64,000 nt of DNA from Actinostola sp. cb2023 (GCA_033675265.1 JAUJYZ010000775.1:242501-306500); one strand, 5' to 3'; shown: positions 51,546 to 63,172, counted from the first letter of the stretch. A program made the numbers and translations. The notes: generated from the sequence alone by a model not told the origin.

Positions 51546-53390
51546 ATTAGGAGCCTTCCTCTCCTACTAATAGGTTTGTACGACATCGTATGCACAAATT
51601 GAGCTAAAAATAGAACACTCTTTATAAATTCCGCGCCATTAACCAATCATGTCGCGTCTTACACAATAGGAATTTGACGTCAGATTCAACACTGCTTTGC
51701 TTTTAATGCCGAACGAAAGCGTACCGTGTACTGTTCCATTGTTTTCTAGCGAAGAATCAGAATCTAGTGAAATTTCAGATCAGTTTCGTCGTCTGACTTC
51801 AGTACTTCATCAAGCGAGGAAGAACAATGATTGAAAACATTAAAAACAAAACAAAAAAAATAACTCCAGGTATTATTATTTATATCACAAATTCAAGTGC
51901 GAGAACTTCTAAAAACAAAGCTAGTTCAAAGGCCAGTTCAAAACCCGGCCAAAAAAAAACATCTTCTGCTCTTTCTGAGAAGGAATTCAACGATCCGTGG
52001 TATCATGGATAATCTCTTACGAAGAACCTAATTAACCTTCTGCAGGATTAGCAGTGAGAACCAAGCTAATGAATATTCAAACCGCCGGTGTGTTTTGCTA
52101 ATTAGCTTTGTTGTCTGAAACGCAGAAAATGAATCACGAACTTTGAAGTACGATTTTGTCGAAAATTCTCGACATTGACACAAAGTTCCTTCTAAAACAG
52201 CGAAGTGAGGTACAGGGGAGCTTCTTTTTCTGTCGCCTGGATGAAGATATTATTGCAGTTTTATTCAGCGGCTGATCTTGGAGTGCCGGTTTTCTTGCCT
52301 TTTTTGAACTGAAGACGCATTTGGCGAAAGAGCTTCGCATACACTCAGTGATAACCCTATTGTTTTAGTGTTCTTTGCCGCTCTTTAAGACACGGTTCGA
52401 CAATCGGTGAGGGTCTTTAGCAAAGTGCACATTTGTGTGGTTGGTTATGTTGGAGCCGGTCGCTCATCCAAAAATCAGTGATGATATGAAGCCTGTTTTT
52501 ACAAGATATGTAGACACAACAAGTTCATTAGGATCTTTGTAATGTGACAATAAACACTCATTAGTTGCGCTTTCCCTCAGGACTTCAGGCATCGTATTTG
52601 CACAACAATGACCATTGTTCAGATAGACTAGCTAAACTTGTCGTCCAAATCAGTAAGCGGGCTCAATAGCTTAGTAGGGACAGTTCTTGATGGCTTAGGA
52701 TCCGACTGCTCCCTCCCTCTTTGAATGCTAAGTTGATTGATGTACTGCTCGATAGCGCGGATGGGGCTGAAATCTTCATCCTATACGTAACATACGGTGA
52801 CTCAGCATTAAAGTCTGGGTGTATGGTCGTTTTTTTTGAAGAATTTCCCGGCATGCTTTTCTCATTCAAACTTGGGGTCGCGAGTTCGACTCCCAGTCAT
52901 GGCACTTTTTTTTTCTTCTTTTTTCCCCTTTTAATTTAAATCTAATAACATTGTTATATAGATAATTTCCTATTGAAAGGTATTATTTAAGCTGGTAAAA
53001 TGATAATAATAATTTATTTAGATATGTCTATAACTATTCGAGTTAGGTATATCCGTGTTGCCATGGTGACTTACATACCATGTTTGTAGAACACTTCCTC
53101 CAATGGGAAAAGCTTTACAAGGAAAATTATTTTTATTTTTATTATACAGATCTAGAATAGAGTATGTACCAAAACATTGTCTGAAGATTCATTTCGCGCG
53201 ACGTATTTATATAGTTATTGAGAAAGGTGGGTACAGTTCGATCTGAACTAAAAATCCTAAAATCTACGAGGTCGAGGTCAACCGGAAGTGTAAATATAAC
53301 TTCTGTTCGGGATTTCGTACATTAGATATTTAGTCCTAGCCTAAGCCTGTGAGGTTACTTCATCCAAGTACAGGGAAAACCGCGTTTTTG
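51545..53390. other. Interior between opposed arrays, no recognised gene
   Basis: Only short frames, for example a Lys/Ser-rich 61-codon frame at 51827-52012. A pol III A-box-like TAGCTTAGTAGG at 52661 and a B-box-like GAGTTCGACTCCC at 52882 lie too far apart for a tRNA. By analogy with the MULE-like element this may be the body of a decayed transposon, but no terminal repeats or TSD were found. Confidence 0.35.
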
Positions 53391-53394
53391 CATA

Positions 53395-53890
53395 TATATA
53401 CTATATATAGTCGTCCATCAAATATAAATTGTGATTTTGCGCCATTTTTGATCATTTTGCATAGTCCATCAAATATCGTGATTTTGGGCCATTTTTGAGC
53501 TTTTTGCATTGGGATATAGTCCATCAAATGCGGTGATTTTGGGCCATTTTCGATCATTTTGCATGGGCTATATAGTCCATCAAATATCGATATTGTGGGC
53601 CACTTTTATGCTTTTTGCATTGGGCTATATGTAGTCCATCAAATATCGTCATTTTGGGCCATTTTTGACCATAGTCCATCAAATATCGAGATTTTGGGCC
53701 ATTTTTGAGCTTTTTGCATTGGGCTATAGTCCATCAAATATCGTCATTTTGGGCCATTTTTGATCATAGTCCATCAAATATCGAGATTTTGGGCCATTTT
53801 TGAGCTTTTTGCATTGGGCTATAGTCCATCAAATATTGTCATTTTGGGCCATTTTTGATCATTTTGCATGCATGCATGGGCTATAGAGTC
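53395..53890. repeat. Tandem AGTCCATCAAATATCG repeat (orientation 2)
   Basis: About nine copies of AGTCCATCAAATATCG followed by ATTTTGGGCCATTTTTGA and TTTTTGCATTGGGCTAT, with period varying from about 40 to 65 bp as parts drop out. It is partly complementary to the 51310 array. Confidence 0.85.
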
Positions 53891-54334
53891 TTTCATACGA
53901 AAATCTTGAGATCAACACCTGCGGTTGATCAGAATTATCATAAGTAACTATTAAGCCTTAGGGAATGATAGTAACACAATGAAAGGCATGCGTCTCAGAA
54001 GGAGATGGATTTTGCTTCATCAGAGTCGAAATCACTGTGAGAACGCGCCTTATAGCCCATGCAAAATGGTCAAAAATAGTTCAAAATGATCATCGAAATC
54101 GGCGCATTGAGCATGATTGTTAATAACTTTAATTTGTACAATATAGTCCGATGAACTTCAAATTTCACATGTAAAGAGTACTCGCCAAAAGAAAAACATT
54201 CTTCGTTTTAGTTTTATCAATGTTACGATTTTTTGGCGGGAAAATGACGTCACCAATTTAGTGGGAAATCGAAAATAAGTAACTTGGTGAATTTTAATAA
54301 GCGTGTTTAAAAGAACTCATTGAGATATGTTCAA

Positions 54335-54475
54335 AACCGTAGAGATAATTGACAAAGTCATATGCAATCAGAAGATATGATTTTTCAAAATTTGGTAATT
54401 CCACTACTTTTGCTTAAAAATGCAATTTTCAAAAAATCATATCTTCTGATTGCAAATGACTTTGTCAATTATCTC
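54335..54475. mobile_element. Small inverted repeat around AATCAGAAGATATGATTTTT
   Basis: Left AGATAATTGACAAAGTCAT plus CAATCAGAAGATATGATT pair with the right-hand complement ending GACTTTGTCAATTATCT. Probably a MITE; no TSD was identified. Confidence 0.65.
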
Positions 54476-54596
54476 TAAAATGGTCGAAAATCGTCCAAAA
54501 TGGTCATTGTTTTTGTTGTTGTGATCAGGTCTGAGTTTACAATATCTTAATATATTGTAGCTTTCTCTCGGTATGTACCTCTATATACTAAAATCT

Positions 54597-54895
54597 TGTT
54601 TGTTTGTTTGTTTGTTTGTTTGTTCGTTTCGCTTGTTTCTTTATTTGTTCGTTTGTTTGTTTATTCGGTTCGTTTCGCTTGTTTGTTCGTTTGTTCGTTT
54701 ATTTGTTCGTTTATTTGTTTGTTCGTTAATTTGTTTGTTTATTTGTTTGTTTGTTCGTATATATTTATTTGTTTGTTTGTTTGTTCGTTCGCTTGTTTGG
54801 TTGTTCGTTAATTTATTTGTTTGTTTGTTTGTTCGTTCGTTCGTTTGTTCGTTAGTTCATTTGTTCGTTTGTTCATTTGTTCGTTTGCTTGTTTG
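54597..54895. repeat. (GTTT/GTTC)n simple repeat
   Basis: Continuous TTTG/TTCG tetranucleotide repeat. A four-base period gives reading frames that look like Cys/Leu/Phe/Val-rich proteins but are artefacts. Confidence 0.93.
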
Positions 54896-54967
54896 TAATT
54901 TAGCTAATGCATTGCAGCGCGCGCGCCACAATCCGGATGGGAATAGGAGACGAGGCACGGCGGAAGC

Positions 54968-55327
54968 CCGGGGGGGGGGGGGGACTCCCCTATATATGCT
55001 ATACGGGTATGTGCCGCGGAATAGGGTGTCGTTTTTGCACTTTTAGTCTAGGGCCTGGTATAGGGTATGGTTTCCGCAATAACGCCATTATCAGTCAACA
55101 TATCCCTTTAGCACGCTTTCAATCTGGGATAGGGTACATATTTTTTAAGCTTTAGTCTGGAATAGGGTGTACATTTTTAAGCTTTAGTCTGGAATAGGGT
55201 ATGGAAAATCAAAATTTTAGGTCTGGGATAGGGTCAGGGTTTTGAGGTGTCCGCGGCACACCCCTACCCTTAGTTAGTGCCCCCCCCCCCCCCCCCCCCC
55301 CCCGGGGGGGGGGGGGGGGGGGGGGGG
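54968..55327. mobile_element. G/C-tract-terminus element with perfect 8-bp TSD
   Basis: Flanks GCGGAAGC (54960-54967 and 55328-55335) are an exact 8-bp duplication. The left end is CC then a G run then ACTCCCCTATAT. The right end is CACTAA-like sequence followed by C24 (55280-55303) and G25 (55304-55328), a GC palindrome of nearly 50 bp. AATAGGGT(A/G)(T/C) motifs repeat inside. Same family as 50541. Confidence 0.87.
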
Positions 55328-55770
55328 GCGGAAGCTAAGCAAGACTGAAACAGAATCATCCATGTTGTTTACAATCAACACAGGAAGACAGCTTATCCAC
55401 TGCACTACACAAGGTTCAATGTTCTGACAAAAGACTTAATAAAGATGGAGCTGAGATGAATTGGTCTGTCGACCTTTGTCTTTATACGTCATGTTCGCCA
55501 CTTCCCATGCAAACATGTAAAACAAAGGTTAAAGCACGTATCGCTGAGTGATTATTCTAACCTTTGACATCAGTGATATGGCTTAGCACGTTTTCTACGA
55601 TTCTATAAATGAACGAAGCTTGTGGGCGTAAATGACTCAAACCCATATTTAGTGCAGTGCTAAAGCATTACGTACCATGCTCTTCGACTTTGTCGAGACT
55701 ATAGGACTTCGTACTGAACAGTGGCATTACATAGCTAGTTATAGTTACCCGGAGAATACGTTACAAGCAA

Positions 55771-56450
55771 AATGACAAGAACGCGAAATGAGCACCCAAT
55801 CGGAGAAGGAAAATTCAGCTTTGAAAAAGGTACAGTCGCCAGTTTAGTGAGAAAAGTTGATATTGGAAATAGTATTGTACAATTCGAGTAGAGTTTGTAA
55901 CTTGGAAGGTCTACAAAACAGTGTGAAAAGAAAGCAAAATGTTTGATGATGTTCTGGTCGAATACTGATAAATGCTATTTGTATGTAAATACATTCTCAA
56001 TCATAAATGAAATATTCGATTCGGCAAACTTTTGTATTTAATTTAATGACTATGAGGCGATTGAGCCGGGTTAGATCTCGATGACTGTTTAGCTTTGAAT
56101 CGTTGGTATAATTAGTGAGACTCCTTTGTGCCATGAGGCAACTTTAGTGACTTGTAGCTACCTCGTTGTGTTTGATATTGTTCTCTTGATTGAAATACTC
56201 ATAGATAGATAGATAGATGGATAGATAAACTTTATACAAAATCTTCACCTGTGATTCTGTTATTTAAAAGTTCATGTTCGCCAATCGATCGAGTTTGTAG
56301 TTCAACTACTTTCAGCAGAAACCTGGTGATAAAATGTATGTAAACTATGTCTTAACAGGAAATATCCAAGTGGAAGTCGACAGCGTCACGCATTCTAGCT
56401 CCGCTTTGACGTCACGCATTATGTCTCCACAGGAAATTGGCAAGACCAAG
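55771..56450 (+). CDS. Putative first two exons of an unknown gene
   Basis: An ATG at 55771 in good context (CAAAATGA) opens MTRTRNEHPIGEGKFSFEK, ending at a possible donor AAAAAG-GTACAG. A second segment after TTAACAG at about 56359 reads GNIQVEVDSVTHSS ... EIGKTK in the matching phase and ends AAG-GTCAGT. The phases agree, but both exons are short and no family is recognised. It may connect across repeats to the 59.3-kb ORF; I could not show this. Confidence 0.3.
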
Positions 56451-56573
56451 GTCAGTCAGTGTTAGCTGTACAAAGCTTCGAGAAACAAATTATGTATAGT
56501 TTCACAAGCTCGACCCGATGACACAACACGTGCTATTTACTGTTCCGCTTGCTGTCACGGTACGACATAAGAC

Positions 56574-56575
<2 letters not shown>

Positions 56576-56619
<44 letters not shown>
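56576..56619. repeat. G44 homopolymer
   Basis: Forty-four consecutive G preceded by GACCC. It faces a C run of about 17 at 58171-58187. A pair GGCTCAGTATCC (56932) and GGATACTGAGCC (58006) is also opposed, so 56576-58190 could be one expanded element of the G/C-tract family. No TSD was found to prove it. Confidence 0.85.
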
Positions 56620-57252
56620 CTATCGTGATCGTCGTATATTTTAGGATTTGAAATCGACGATCCGGTATGTTTTTTTAATAATATTCGTCACAATATGCCA
56701 GGAGAAAGGTCACAGAACTCACATTCCAATTGAGACAACCACACCCATACTACTACTTATGACAAATAAGGGTTGGTCAAGCGCAATCCAATTTTTGAAA
56801 AGAGCCGGTTGGTATTTTTAGGGTCTGAAGCTTAGAACAAGCGCGTTCCGTCTTGAATATCGGTATCCCAGGGAGCGATCTGATGGTATTCTTAGGGTGA
56901 TTTTTAGACCACGAGGTATTTTTTAGGCTCAGTATCCACGAGCTAGAAAGCGTGTCCGTGACGTTTTATGTAATTAGCATAAATAAATATAAAAACGGAA
57001 GCGGAAGTGAAATTCTATTCGGTTGAAAATCCAATTTATTCGAGCTTTATTCGCGCTCGGTGAAATGTCGATTGTCGTTTAGTGTGAATGTCTTTGTTTG
57101 TGCTAAATAACCAGAGTGGTTGAATCATTTGCCAAAAACAGGAAGAAAATAAAAGGAAACTGAGGTCTTTGCAAGGAAATGTTTCTTCAATCTTGCACAA
57201 CACGCCACATTTCATACACTCATCTTCTTGTCCTTCTTAAAAGAAAGCCGCT

Positions 57253-57593
57253 TTACAGTGGATTTCACACAACTTTGGCCGCTCCGACTGCGAAGTTCGT
57301 TCGCAATTCCCAAGTTTGCTAACGAACTTCGGAACTTCAAAGTGAAATTGACCAGAGTAGATGTTTGAAGCTGATGAACGTCATCGCAATAAAAGGACTT
57401 TATCTCCATAATGCAGTTTGAAATACACTTTTTGAAACATTTCGTTTGAGATGCAATTCTTGCAAATATTTGAATTCGAGACATAAACATTACTCACGGT
57501 TCACCGAACCAAGCCAGTTCACAGTGAAGTCGGCAAAGATCGTTATTGAACTTTATAGCAATCGGAGCGGCCAAAGTTGTGTGAAATCAACTG
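57253..57593. mobile_element. MITE with ACAACTTTGGCCGCTCCGA arms
   Basis: Left TTACAGTGGATTTCACACAA and right TTGTGTGAAATCAACTGTAA are complementary except for one base, and CTTTGGCCGCTCCGA continues the stem. Non-coding interior with GAACTTC motifs. Confidence 0.78.
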
Positions 57594-58668
57594 TAATGGC
57601 CAACTGTAATGCCCTTTGATGAAAGGAAGCTAACTTGGTATTTCATGAGAGACACTAGCGGCGATATCACGAGGTCAAAGACTGAGTGGAGCAGCTTGGA
57701 AAATTAGAGATTTTCCAGAGCCAGTAGGAAGAACAACGAACTGGACATCCTTTCCCAGAACTATTTCTTTTAAAGTTAAAAGCTGTTTTTCTTTAAAACT
57801 CTCTAAATTAAACTTCTCAAGCCAAGGGCATATTCACAAGCATCAAAACTCTCCATCACGCCATTTTTAATCTTATGCGTCATTTTTAATTTATGCCCCC
57901 TAAAAACTGGGGGGCAGATTTCTGATTGGTTGACAAAAACAAACGGCAAGCTCGTGCGCCCAGCCGTGAGGGGGAGAGTATCGCGGGCGCACGAAACCCC
58001 AGCGGCTGGATACTGAGCCTAGGTATTTTTAGGGTGGGAATTTTTTCACGGTTTGGTATTTTTTAGAGTATAAGTTTTTCAAGGTTTTCCGACGGTTTTT
58101 CCCTTGAAGAACCACCATGCACCCCCTCCCCCCCACCCTCCTAACCCCCCAAAGCTTCCACCAACAACCCCCCCCCCCCCCCCCCCCACTAGAGTTGACT
58201 GATGTTCGCTGGGAATTGTGGGAATGCATGTTTTAAGGGACGCTTCAATTTCATTACAACGATGAGGTTAAACAAAAATTATGTTTCCCCTTCCCTGCTA
58301 ACAGAGTCTTCTTTTAACCATCTTCTCTTCCTTCTCTCTCGCGGGTAGAAGGTCATGAACAATACTCAATACAACACTTTTATTACTCTGTTAGCAGGGA
58401 ATGTTTCCTCATGTAATAGACTTAGGTAGCCCAAGCTGTGTATCAGTACATTATTATATCAAATTGTCTGTATCTTTTTCAATTATTCCTTTATTGCCTG
58501 TGAAGATTTGAAGCGATTTGGACGAGAATTGAGCGAGTTATAGCCATTTTAAAATTAACCCTTCTCCCTCTCTCTCATAAAAAACAAGGTCATAAAAATA
58601 CTCTGTTAGTAGGGTTTCCTCTTGTAATAGACAGCAATGGCGTCCCCTAAAACAGTTCCAGTCCCAGC

Positions 58669-59002
58669 CCCAGGGGGGGTACTCAGGGGTATCAGTGACG
58701 GGGAGGTGCGAATGAGGCCAAACATTTTAACCCCAAAAAAGTCCATTACGTGAAAACAAGAACCAAAAAAGTCCAACGGCCCAAAATCGTAACCCAAAAA
58801 CAGTCCAATTTTTCTCCGCATAAAATCGAGAAAAAAAAGTCCTTGACAAAATCTTTATATCAAAAAAAGGCCACCAGAAAAATGAAAACCCCAAAAAAGT
58901 CCCAAGCCGCGAATTTCAAACCCAAAAAAAGCCTTCGCACCTCCCCATCACTGATACACTGATACCCTTGAGTACCCCCCCCCCCCCCCCCCCCCCCCTG
59001 GG
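58669..59002. mobile_element. CCCAGGGGGGG element with perfect 8-bp TSD, copy 1
   Basis: Flanks GTCCCAGC (58661-58668 and 59003-59010) are an exact 8-bp duplication. The termini are CCCAGGGGGGGTACTCAGGG and the complement, in which the right C run has grown to about 25. Several AAAAAGTCC motifs lie inside. The homologue at 60638 keeps only 7 C, showing tract expansion after insertion. Confidence 0.92.
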
Positions 59003-59319
59003 GTCCCAGCTATTCTTATTTTTTATTTATTTGGTGTTCTTATTTTGGAGAAGATGTACTATGGCTCGTTTATATCATAAGAAGTGCTTTCTAAGATCAT
59101 CGAATTATATTGTAAATATTCTCGAACTTCAAGTGCCACGCGCGCATGGTCATGTCCTTATTTGGAAACGAAATTCCAAATTTGGAAATAGTAGCTTTAG
59201 CTTTCACACTTCCGGTTAGATATGTGACGTTTGTTGTCCTTTTGCCTTTAGCAGCCGACAAGTGCTGACGATTTGTACTTGGCGTCTACACGGCTTTTAA
59301 GAAGCTGTCATGTGATACG

Positions 59320-59904
59320 ATGCAAGTACAGAAAGACAGTGGCCCTCGCTGTATCCAATCACCCGAGAAGAAACGGCCATTGACGAGGAATGCGTACCGG
59401 AAGAGCAGCTCATCTGATGAGTTCGAATTCAGCAGGAGACTCGCCGAATTCGCTCATAGAAGTCACGTGGAAACAAAACCAACTCGTCGTCACCCCTACA
59501 AGAAGTATAAAACATGGAAAACTAGCTGTTGGCATGCCAACGTTGCCAGGCGACGAAAGATTAGCCAATCACAACTCAGCTCAGAGGAAACCCTTGATTT
59601 GGATAGCCAATCACAGCTCAGCTCATTGAAAACCCTTGATTTGGATGATTGTGACGTAACACTGAAGTACATTGAAATGGCTTTCCAGGAAGAGAAGGAA
59701 AGAGGTTTTCTGAAAGCGTTTTGTAGAGAAACGAATCCTGCCCCCAAGAAGTACGAATTCAGTAGACGACTCGCAGCGCTCTCCACGAAGAAGAAGCGGT
59801 TTCAACCGTACGAGCATGCGCACTGCTGTCGTTGTGTTCAAAGCTTTGAATGCTTCTGGCCACGGTCGAATTTACAAACTATCAGAATGCAATCATTTCA
59901 TTGA
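59320..59904 (+). CDS. Unknown 194-aa basic protein with internal repeats
   Basis: A frame from the ATG at 59320 (MQVQKDSGPR) to the stop at about 59902 is the longest non-repetitive unassigned ORF in the window. It has two EFSRRLA segments (about residues 36-42 and 146-152) and a tandem SQSQLSS..TLDLD repeat near the middle. It is Lys/Arg-rich with several Cys near the C-terminus. An in-frame stop lies at 59266, so the ATG is reasonable. A competing short frame follows the acceptor-like TTTAGCAG at 59253. No family is recognised. It could be a young or lineage-specific gene. Confidence 0.4.
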   Translation: MQVQKDSGPRCIQSPEKKRPLTRNAYRKSSSSDEFEFSRRLAEFAHRSHVETKPTRRHPYKKYKTWKTSCWHANVARRRKISQSQLSSEETLDLDSQSQLSSLKTLDLDDCDVTLKYIEMAFQEEKERGFLKAFCRETNPAPKKYEFSRRLAALSTKKKRFQPYEHAHCCRCVQSFECFWPRSNLQTIRMQSFH

Positions 59905-60637
59905 CTCCAGAGATATGCAGTTCAGAGGAGCATCCAGTTTTCGAGGGCAAAATTTCACAGCAAATTTAAAGGCTGAGATATAATAATAGGCCAATCACAG
60001 CTTCTTGTTTTTAAGGATTTAGACCATTTCAAAGGGTTGGGTGGGCACGGAATGGAACGAGGACGTCATTCTGCTTTATTTGTCGTAATCTCTATTGTTG
60101 TACCTTCTCTTTTCAATGTTAATTCAATCAGTTTATCTTTATTCGCCGACACATATCTCAGACATTCCTTACTTTTTTTATTATATATATATATTTTTAT
60201 ATTTTTAATCTTTTTTACTTATTTATATTATTATCTATATTATAACAAAAATGTAAACTATATTTATTTGCTATTTATATTCCAAAAATTAAAACTGATC
60301 ATATTTACTGATAATATATGAAAGAAGAAACTGGACAGAAATACCGAAAAGTGTAGAGAGGAGGAGGGAGAGAAAAGGAGGTGGGAGAGAGAGAGAAGAA
60401 AAAGAAAGGAAAGAGGGAAAGGACAGGAAGAATGGATGTTTCACGGCATTCTTCAACTAAATTCCTTTTTGTGGCTACTGCGCTTGCGCAGCTAGCCACT
60501 ATTGCCATCGTCTGAGTTTTCCGAAAGTAAGTAAGTAAGTATGTAAGTAACAATAGATAAACTTCGGAACCAATCACCACCCGAGTAAAGAAATCGCCAT
60601 AACACTTCGTATTACCGAGAGCGAGCCGAGATCAGCG

Positions 60638-60985
60638 CCCAGGGGGGGTACTCAGGGGTATCAGTGACGGGGAGGTGCGAATGAGGCCAAACAATTTAAC
60701 CCAAAAAAAGAAAAAAAGTCCATAACGCAAAAGCAAGACCCAAAAAAAAGTCCAACGGCCCAAAATCGTAACCCCCAAAAAAGTCCAATTTTTCTCCGCA
60801 TAAAATCGAGAACGGTAGGATATCATTTTTATCAACCCCCAAAAAAGTCCTTGACAAAATCTTTATATCAAAAAAAGTCCACCAGATAAATGAAAAACCC
60901 CCAAAAGTCCCAAGCCGCGAATTTCAAACCCCAAAAAAGCCTTCGCACCTCCCCGTTACTGATACCCCTGAGTACCCCCCCTGGG
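60638..60985. mobile_element. CCCAGGGGGGG element with perfect 8-bp TSD, copy 2
   Basis: Flanks GATCAGCG (60630-60637 and 60986-60993) are exact. Termini CCCAGGGGGGGTACTCAGGG and its complement carry seven G/C each. The interior is highly similar to the 58669 copy, including the TTTTTCTCCGCATAAAATCG block. Confidence 0.93.
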
Positions 60986-61214
60986 GATCAGCGTACGTGC
61001 TCAACCGATTTGCTTCCTCATGATTGTCTGCATCGAGTTGCATCGAGTCGTTTTTACCTAGTAAGTAATAATGTTTAGTTTCAGAAAATTTACCAATATT
61101 ATTTATCACAGCTTTCATTCTGTCTTTCTAAACGGTCAGATGAAAGGTTCTGCAAGTGCTATTCAACTTTTAGGCCTATGTTTACGCCGAGATTCGCAAC
61201 TACTCCAACCTGAA

Positions 61215-61292
61215 CTGACAAGACAGCGAAAACAACGCTCGCTGATTTTAACTGACTGACAAGACAGCGAAAACAACGCTCGCTGATTTTAA
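61215..61292. repeat. 42-bp direct duplication
   Basis: CTGACAAGACAGCGAAAACA then ACGCTCGCTGATTTTAA is present twice, at about 61215 and 61257. It lies between two copies of GTACGTGCTCAACCG (about 60995 and 61525). Confidence 0.8.
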
Positions 61293-61317
61293 ACAATGAG
61301 CTCCATTTGGAGATACA

Positions 61318-61470
61318 AAATCCCGTAATGAGAAAACAAAAGCCCTTTAAGGGAATATATGAGCCTCTTCGGAGGATAAATGAGCCTCTTTTGAGGACAA
61401 TTGAGCCCCATTGTGCCTGATAATTCAGCCCGTTTACGGGATCAATGAAGCCCTTCGGGGAATTGAAAAC
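61318..61470. repeat. Run of micro-hairpins (AGCCC...GGG type)
   Basis: Consecutive short palindromes spaced about 22-25 nt: GCCCTTTAAGGG, GCCTCTTCGGAGG, GCCTCTTTTGAGG, GCCCGTTTACGGG and AGCCCTTCGGGG. The stems vary in sequence yet keep pairing, with GAG/AAT linkers between. Confidence 0.75.
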
Positions 61471-61734
61471 CTTGTAGTACAGGGAGCACGTCCTTGTCAT
61501 ATTAATGTACCTTTCACATTTGAGTACGTGCTCAACCGTGTATTGCTTCCTCATCGAGTTTCATCGATAACCAATCACCACCTAAGGACCACCCAAGTAG
61601 AGAAATCTCGCTGATCCGCCTTTTGTGCAAATATATATATATACCAGTAGCCACATGTACACCTAAGGGTACCTATTTTTTAATCTAGAAGTAAATTTTA
61701 CAATCAATCTTCATTGCACCACAGTTCGAGTTTT

Positions 61735-62880
61735 TACTCGGGATACCTGTGGTACTGCAGACCGCGCTTTTTACTCGGGCTACCTGTGGTACTGCAGACT
61801 GCGCTTTTTACCCGGGCTATCTGTGGTACTGCAGACCGCGTTATTTACTCGGGCTACCTGTGGTACTGCAGACCGCGCTTTTTACCCGAGCTACCTGTGG
61901 TAGCACGAGTCTCAAACTGCAGACCGCGCTTTTTACTCGGGCTACCTGTGGTACTGCAGACCGCGCTTTTTACTCGGGCTACCTGTGGTACTGCAGACCG
62001 CACTTTTTACCCGGGCTACCTGTGGTAGCACGAGTCTCAAACTGCAGACCGCGCTTTTTACTCGGGCTACCTGTGGTACTGCAGACCGCGCTTTTTACTC
62101 GGGCTACCTGTGGTACTGCAGACCGCGTTTTTTACTCGGGCTACCTGTGGTACTGCAGCCGCGCTTTTTACCCGGGCTACCTGTGGTACTGCAGACCGCG
62201 ATTTTTACCCGGGCTACCTGTGGTACTGCAGACCGCGCTTTTTACTCGGGCTACCTGTGGTACTGCAGACCGCGCTTTTTTACTCAGGCTACCTGTGGTA
62301 CTGCAGACCGCGCTTTTTACCCGGGCTACCTGTGGTACTGCAGACCGCGTTTTTTACTCGGGCTACCTGTGGTACTGCAGACCGCACTTTTTACCCGGGC
62401 TACCTGTGGTACTGCAGACCGCGTTTTTTACTCGGGCTACCTGTGGTACTGCAGACCGCGCTTTTTACCCGGGCTACCTGTGGTAGCACGAGTCTCAAAC
62501 TGCAGACCGCGCTTTTTACTCGGGCTACCTGTGGTACTGCAGACCGCGCTTTTTACTCGGGCTACCTGTGGTACTGCAGACCGCGTTTTTTACTCGAGCT
62601 ACCTGTGGTACTGCAGACCGCGCTTTTTACCCGGGCTACCTGTGGTACTGCAGACCGCGTTTTTTACTCGGGCTACCTGTGGTACTGCAGACCGCGCTTT
62701 TTACCCGGGCTACCTGTGGTAGCACGAGTCTCAAACTGCAGACCGCGCTTTTGACTCGGGCTACCTGTGGTACTGCAGACCGCGCTTTTTACTCGGGCTG
62801 TGGTACTGCAGACCGCGCTTTTTACTCGGGCTACCTGTGGTACTGCAGACCGCGCTTTTTTACTCAGGCTACCTGTGATA
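61735..62880. repeat. 37-bp tandem array, CTACCTGTGGTACTGCAGAC unit
   Basis: About 30 units of GGGCTACCTGTGG, TACTGCAGACCGCG and CTTTTTACTC. A minority variant replaces TACTGCAGACC with a longer AGCACGAGTCTCAAACTGC segment, which recurs every several units. GGGCTACCTGTGG resembles the CACAGG MITE terminus (GGGCTGCCTGTGG), suggesting origin from it. The period is not divisible by three, so long frames here are artefacts. Confidence 0.92.
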
Positions 62881-63172
62881 GCACGAGTCTAAATCTTCAG
62901 TTTGTTCGCTTTGTAAGGTTACAAAGTCCAGTCCATACCGGTCGTGGATAAATTTCGTGATTCGATTGGTTCACAAGTCGAAACCATGGCAACGTATCGC
63001 ATGACGACACAATGTTCATCGTTTGTTCGTTCGCCATTGATAAATATACATGATGATGTTATTATTCACTATAAGATGGACACATGCTCAAATTACCGAG
63101 GAGGGATCCTGTAGTAGCCGTGGGCTGCCTGTGTAAACACGCGCATGCGTGCTGGTAATAAAGTAGACTATT

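Noticed and set aside
52655..52905. Possible tRNA gene (A-box TAGCTTAGTAGG, B-box GAGTTCGACTCCC)
   Set aside because: The boxes are more than 200 bp apart and no acceptor or anticodon stems can be formed. At most it is a scrambled tRNA-derived element.
54573..55046. 157-codon Cys/Leu/Phe-rich frame
   Set aside because: It reads through the (GTTT/GTTC)n simple repeat; the composition is an artefact.
61749..62951. Several overlapping 200-245-codon frames
   Set aside because: Frame rotation through a 37-bp tandem array without stops. No conserved domain or start context.
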